In this document: positions 59,561 to 64,000 of the stretch, in pieces | How positions within the stretch are numbered: position 1 is the stretch's first letter | Layout: every line of letters begins with the position of its first letter | NCBI GenBank assembly: GCA_012932865.1 | Contig: SAXG01000042.1 | Span: 62,001 to 126,000, forward strand | Source: Amylostereum areolatum | Lineage: Eukaryota > Basidiomycota > Agaricomycetes > Russulales > Stereaceae | DNA: 64,000 bases | Direction of reading: 5' to 3' | Made by a program: the position numbers and the translations under genes | The notes under the pieces: generated by a model | The model's input: the letters and a program-made list of their open reading frames with translations, nothing else | Database searches by the model: none | What the model was told of the DNA's origin: nothing

Positions 59561-59853
59561 ACTCCTCGCCTCCGAAAGCGGTCTCTAGGGATACAGAGAG
59601 CGTAGACATGGAATTATTTAAGAGTCGATGCAAAGTCACAGTGGGGGAGGGGAAAGTCGAACTCGGAGTCGAGAGTCGAGAGTCGACGACGAAAGGCTCG
59701 TATTCGTCATGTGATGAGAAAGTGTAGCCCGAACAGGCAACCACCCGCAAAATATCGTGAATATCGTGCAGCAGCGGACGCGAGTCAAGCCTCTTGCCCA
59801 ACGTTGTCTTCACGCTTTTAACGCACGATCGCCGGTTTTATGAAGAAGTGGAG
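59561..59853. promoter_or_regulatory. Upstream region of RPC1
   Basis: About 290 bp between relic H and the RPC1 ATG, with no coding exon; it must contain the RPC1 promoter. No specific element was identified. Confidence 0.4.
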
Positions 59854-62800
59854 ATGAAGGAAACGGTGTCGCACAATGCGCCCAAAGTCATGTTCGTGCT
59901 TCCTCGCGTCCGCCATGCACACCCATCTCATATTTTCTCGGCTAGAAAGCGTCTGCAGTTCAGCACCTTGAACGCGCAGGATGTCGTCAAAATTTCCGAG
60001 TTCCAGGTCACCCATCGTGACCTGTATACCCCCATCGACAGGGCTCCTGTGAAAAACGGTGTTCTGGACCGGCGACTGGTGCGTTACCATATCTCGAGGG
60101 AGTGTACACCACTAACAGTCTATTCACCGCAGGGCACGTCGGAGAAAAACGTGTTCTGCGAGACTTGTGGCCTCAACTCGGTCGAATGCGTCGGCCATTA
60201 CGCGTATATCAAGCTTGTTGTTCCCGTCTTTCACATCGGCTACTTCAAGCATACAATCGGCATCCTTCAGTGCATCTGCAAGGTGGGCTTCACTCTCCCT
60301 CCTCCTACACCCTTTCCGACTGGAAATACAGACCTGTGCCAGGGTGCTCCTCGAAGAACCCGAACGTCGCTCATATTTGAAACGATTCCGCCGTCCCGGT
60401 CTCGAGAACGTCCATCGTCTGGCTTTGGTCAAGGCCATGAACACGGCCGCGCGCAAGACCGTCTACTGCCCGTATTGCTCCGCCACCAACGGCGCCGTCA
60501 AGAAGGCCGGCGCGCTCAAGATTATCCACGACAAATTCCGCGCGAAAAAGACGGCAGACGAGATGGAGAAGTGGAAGAAAACGTTCGCACCCGCTGTGGA
60601 GGCCCAGAAAGAGCTGGGGATTTATATCAACAAGGCTGTACACGAGGACCTCAACCCTCTCAAGGTGCTAGACTTGTTCAAGAGGATATCGGACGAGGTG
60701 CGTATTCTGCGATGCTTTAGGATTCAGCTGTCCTGACGCTTCGTGCAGGATTGTGAGCTACTTGGTCTACGCCCCGAATATAACCGTCCAGAACAGTACA
60801 TCTGGCAATACATATCTGTCCCCCCCGTCTGCATCCGCCCTTCCGTTGCGCAGGATGGCGCTTCTAATGAAGACGATCTTACAGTCAAACTTACTGAGAT
60901 CGTCTTCACTAATGCTCTGATAAAGCAAGGTCTCGTCAAGGGTGCACCAACTGCGCAATTCATGGTTCTTTCTTTTATCACCTCTCCAATTCTTCTTCCT
61001 TATTTTCTTCCACAGGAACAATGGGAGTTCCTTCAGCTTTCCGTCGCCATGTACATCAACTCCGAGCTACCTGGCGTGCCTTCACAAATGGGCCAGAAGC
61101 CTATTCGCGGTTTCTGCCAACGTCTGAAGGGAAAACAGGGTCGCTTCCGTGGCAACCTCTCCGGCAAGCGCGTCGATTTCTCAGGTCGAACGGTCATCTC
61201 CCCGGACCCCAACCTGCGTATCGACGAGGTCGCCGTTCCAGAACGCGTGGCCAAGATCCTGACATATCCTGAGCGCGTAACGACTTTCAACATTGACAAG
61301 CTTAAGAAGGCGGTTCGTAATGGTTGCGACGTCCATCCGGGAGCGAACTATGTCACGGCGGGCAGCAGCGGGTTCAAGAAGTACCTCAAGTTCGGTAACC
61401 GTAATGCGATCGCAGACGGGCTCCGGTACGGGGACGTCGTTGAGAGGCATATCATCGATGGAGATGTTGCATTGTTTAATCGGCAACCCAGTCTTCACAA
61501 GGTGAGTATATGCACCTCACTCGGCGAACTGCAGCTGACAACATAACCAGCTCTCCATCATGTGTCACAGGGTACGCGTATTCCTCCCGTTTGAAGGACT
61601 CGCGGTTCTTATCGTTGACTCCAGGTTAAAGTTCGGCCATGGCGATCCTTCCGTTTGAATGAATGCGTCTGCAACCCTTACAACGCTGATTTCGACGGAG
61701 ATGAGATGAACTTGCGTGCGTATGCATCCTAATCAACCTTGGTCGACGCACTAAACATTGTCCTACAGATATCCCTCAAACCGAAGAAGCACGTACGGAA
61801 GCTCTGGAGCTCATGGGCGTCAAGCACAATATAGTCACACCCCGGAACGGCGAGCCCGTCATCGCCGCCATCCAGGATTTCATTACCGCCTCTTACCTCC
61901 TCACCTTACGCGACCACTTCCTCGACCGACGCCAGTTCACTCAAATTTGCTCCTACTTCGCCGACGCGGACCTGCAAATCGACATTCCTCCCCCGACCAT
62001 ATGGAAGCCCGTACAACTCTGGACCGGAAAACAGGTGTTCAACGTGCTCATGCGCCCGAACAAACAGTCCAACGTTCTTGTCAATGTCGAGAGCAAGTGC
62101 AACAAGGAGATCAAGCCGGACAAAAAGTGCTACTCTCCGCGCATGCCCTCGGTCGCACCTGATCTGTCACCCAACGATGGGTGGCTGGTCATCGTCAACA
62201 GTGAGATCATGTGTGGAGTTATGGACAAGGCGACGGTCGGTGCTGGGAAGAAGAAGTCAGTGTTTGGAGTTATCATGAGGGATTACGGCTCGCATGAGGC
62301 GGCCATGGCCATGAACCGTACCGCGAAGCTCTGCGCACGTTGGCTGGGTAAGCTCGCTCCTCTTCACTTTCTGCCTACCTGCTGACGCAGGTTCACAGCA
62401 AACTTCGGCTTTTCCTTAGGCATCAACGATGTCATTCCTGGTCCCATCCTCTCCGGTAAGAAGGACGAACTCGTCGAGGCCGCCTATCAAGCCTGTCAAC
62501 AATACATCGAGCTCGCGAAACGGGGAAAATTGGAGAACAAACCCGGGTGTAATCAAGAGCAGACGCTGGAGGCCATGATCTCTGGTGTTCTGTCCGAAGT
62601 GCGTGACAAGGTCGGAGAGATCTGCATGAAGGAGCTCAGTAGGCACAACGCACCGCTGATCATGGCGACATGCGGATCGAAGGGTCAGCCCATGTCTTCC
62701 AACCGTCCGCATACTCTGACAGGTAGGTTTCTCTGCAGGTTCGGTCATCAACGTCTCTCAGATGGTAGCCTGCGTTGGTCAACAAATTATTGCTGGTCAT

Positions 62801-64000
62801 CGTGTACCCGATGGCTTCCAGGATCGTTCGCTTCCTCATTTTCCGAAGAAGTCCAGGGAACCTCCATCCAAGGGTTTCGTCCGAAATAGCTTCTACACGG
62901 GCCTCAGCCCCACGGAGTTCCTCTTCCACGCCATCTCTGGTCGTGAAGGTCTGGTCGATACCGCTGTCAAGACGGCCGAGACTGGATACATGCAGCGGCG
63001 GCTGATGAAGGCACTGGAGGATCTTACGACACAGTATGACCTCTCTGTTCGAAATGGCACAGGCGGGGTTGTCCAGTTTCGTTTCGGAGACGACGGGTTG
63101 GACCCTGCGTGTTTAGAGGGCGACGCTCAAGCTATCGAGTTTGTACGAGCTTGGATGCACGCCATGGTGGGTCCGCCTCGCCCTCTGCTGAAGTAGCCTC
63201 ACTCATCCTTCTATTGGCTTTATAGGCGATCGCGCCACGGAAAGCTCGCGGGTTACTTCCTTACGAAATCCTGGACATTGTGGATCGAGAGCTGTCTCAA
63301 CAGAAGTTTGTCGTGGAGTGTACCGCCGCATATATATCGACGGTTCGCAACTTCATCCGCGAACATGTCGTGGTGCGACTCGCGGAGGCAAGGAAGAGTC
63401 GGGGGATGTTCGAGGCACTGGAGCGCGACGAAGAGTGGGACGAATTCACCGACCTATCCATGGGTGCAGATGGTGAGCGTTCGCGCGATGACGATCTCCG
63501 GCCGTGCTAATATACAAGTGCAGCTGCCTCTAGGGCTATCGTGGATAATAAGGCCAAGGTCACTGAAGAACAACTGAAGACATTCCTCAGCATAGCGTGG
63601 ACGAAATATGTCAAGGCGAAGATCGAACCTGGTATTTTCTTCATTCTTCCTTCCTCGCTCGGAAGACACTCACCATTCGCGCAAATGCAGGATCGACTGT
63701 CGGCGCCGTCGGTGCCCAGTCCATTGGAGAACCGGGTACGCAGATGACGCTCAAGACCTTCCATTTCGCCGGTGTCGCATCCATGAACGTCACGCTCGGT
63801 GTGCCGCGCATAAAGGAGATCATCAACGCCGCGAAGGTCATCAACACACCTATCATCAGTTGCAAACTCGTAACTGCGGACTCGGAGGCGTCGGCACGTA
63901 TCGTGAAGGGGAGATTGGAGAAAACGCATCTCGGAGACGCAAGTCCCTCCTCAGCTTCGTCGTGCAGCATTGCTGACCTCGGTGATCTCAGATTGCATCA
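59854..64000 (+). CDS. RPC1: RNA polymerase III largest subunit, 3' end outside the window
   Basis: Catalytic subunit of RNA polymerase III, which makes tRNAs, 5S rRNA and other small RNAs in the nucleus. Exons: 59854-60078, 60133-60282, 60332-60697, 60749-60964, 61016-61501, 61551-61571, 61625-61715, 61769-62347, 62420-62683, 62739-63166, 63226-63472, 63524-63631, 63691-63938 and 63992 onward. Zinc-binding motifs ([18 protein letters not shown]), the clamp ([18 protein letters not shown]), the catalytic loop [10 protein letters not shown] with its three Asp, and the bridge-helix/trigger-loop region ([20 protein letters not shown]) are all present. The wording [11 protein letters not shown] then IAS matches RPC1 rather than RPB1 or RPA1. 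No damage seen. The ATG at 59854 directly precedes the conserved N-terminus. Confidence 0.95.
63939..63991 (+). other. GC-AG intron in RPC1
   Basis: The donor is GCAAGT and the acceptor CTCAG. Splicing joins GGAGAC to ATTGCATCA in frame, giving the conserved Gly-Asp-Ile-Ala-Ser. No GT donor at this place gives a sensible protein. Confidence 0.8.

Noticed and set aside
1..64000. CRISPR arrays or bacterial operons
   Set aside because: The DNA is clearly eukaryotic (dense spliceosomal introns); no regular short repeat-spacer array was seen.

Overview
The window looks like a chromosome segment of a filamentous basidiomycete, most likely an Agaricomycete (possibly Polyporales; inferred from gene content, not from a marker). 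Genes are dense and cut by many ~50-nt GT-AG introns. The mobile elements (Plavaka-type and CACTA-like DNA transposons, a Ty3/gypsy chromovirus) and a tandem family of membrane-anchored GH76-like proteins are typical of these fungi. Exon limits below were read by hand from splice signals and frame continuity.

Left part (1-16.9 kb): the 3' end of an unknown coiled-coil protein; a BRE1-like coiled-coil RING protein; a TIR-bounded element (5652-7020) filled with a GC-rich minisatellite; an unknown Ser/Pro/Arg-rich gene; a CACTA-like transposase with an accessory gene behind it; and a small MYND-finger gene.

Middle (17.0-28 kb): a minus-strand chromovirus (17029-24126) with both LTRs, Gag, protease, RT/RNase H, integrase and a chromodomain. 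It carries signals for Tf1-type self-primed reverse transcription. It is broken (frameshift in a homopolymer, in-frame amber codons) and lacks a target-site duplication. Next come a gene fragment cut by the 5' LTR, an N-terminal-only MutL/PMS1 relic that ends where a hairpin-rich tandem repeat begins, and a second array of palindromic motifs.

Right part (28-59.6 kb): at least seven minus-strand paralogues (A-E, F/G, H) of secreted, single-pass membrane proteins with a GH76-like ectodomain. The best-preserved tails end in a PPxY motif and share two further tail motifs. A, F and H are relics. E and G are a recent duplication that differ completely in their tails. The array is split by a Plavaka-type transposase gene, a divergent DUF6532-like gene, and a 1.93-kb non-autonomous TIR element nested in the Plavaka reading frame.

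Right edge: the RNA polymerase III largest subunit gene (RPC1) runs off the window and contains a GC-AG intron. The housekeeping RPC1 gene and the paralogue array are probably the native backbone; most of the rest is transposon-derived or transposon-damaged.
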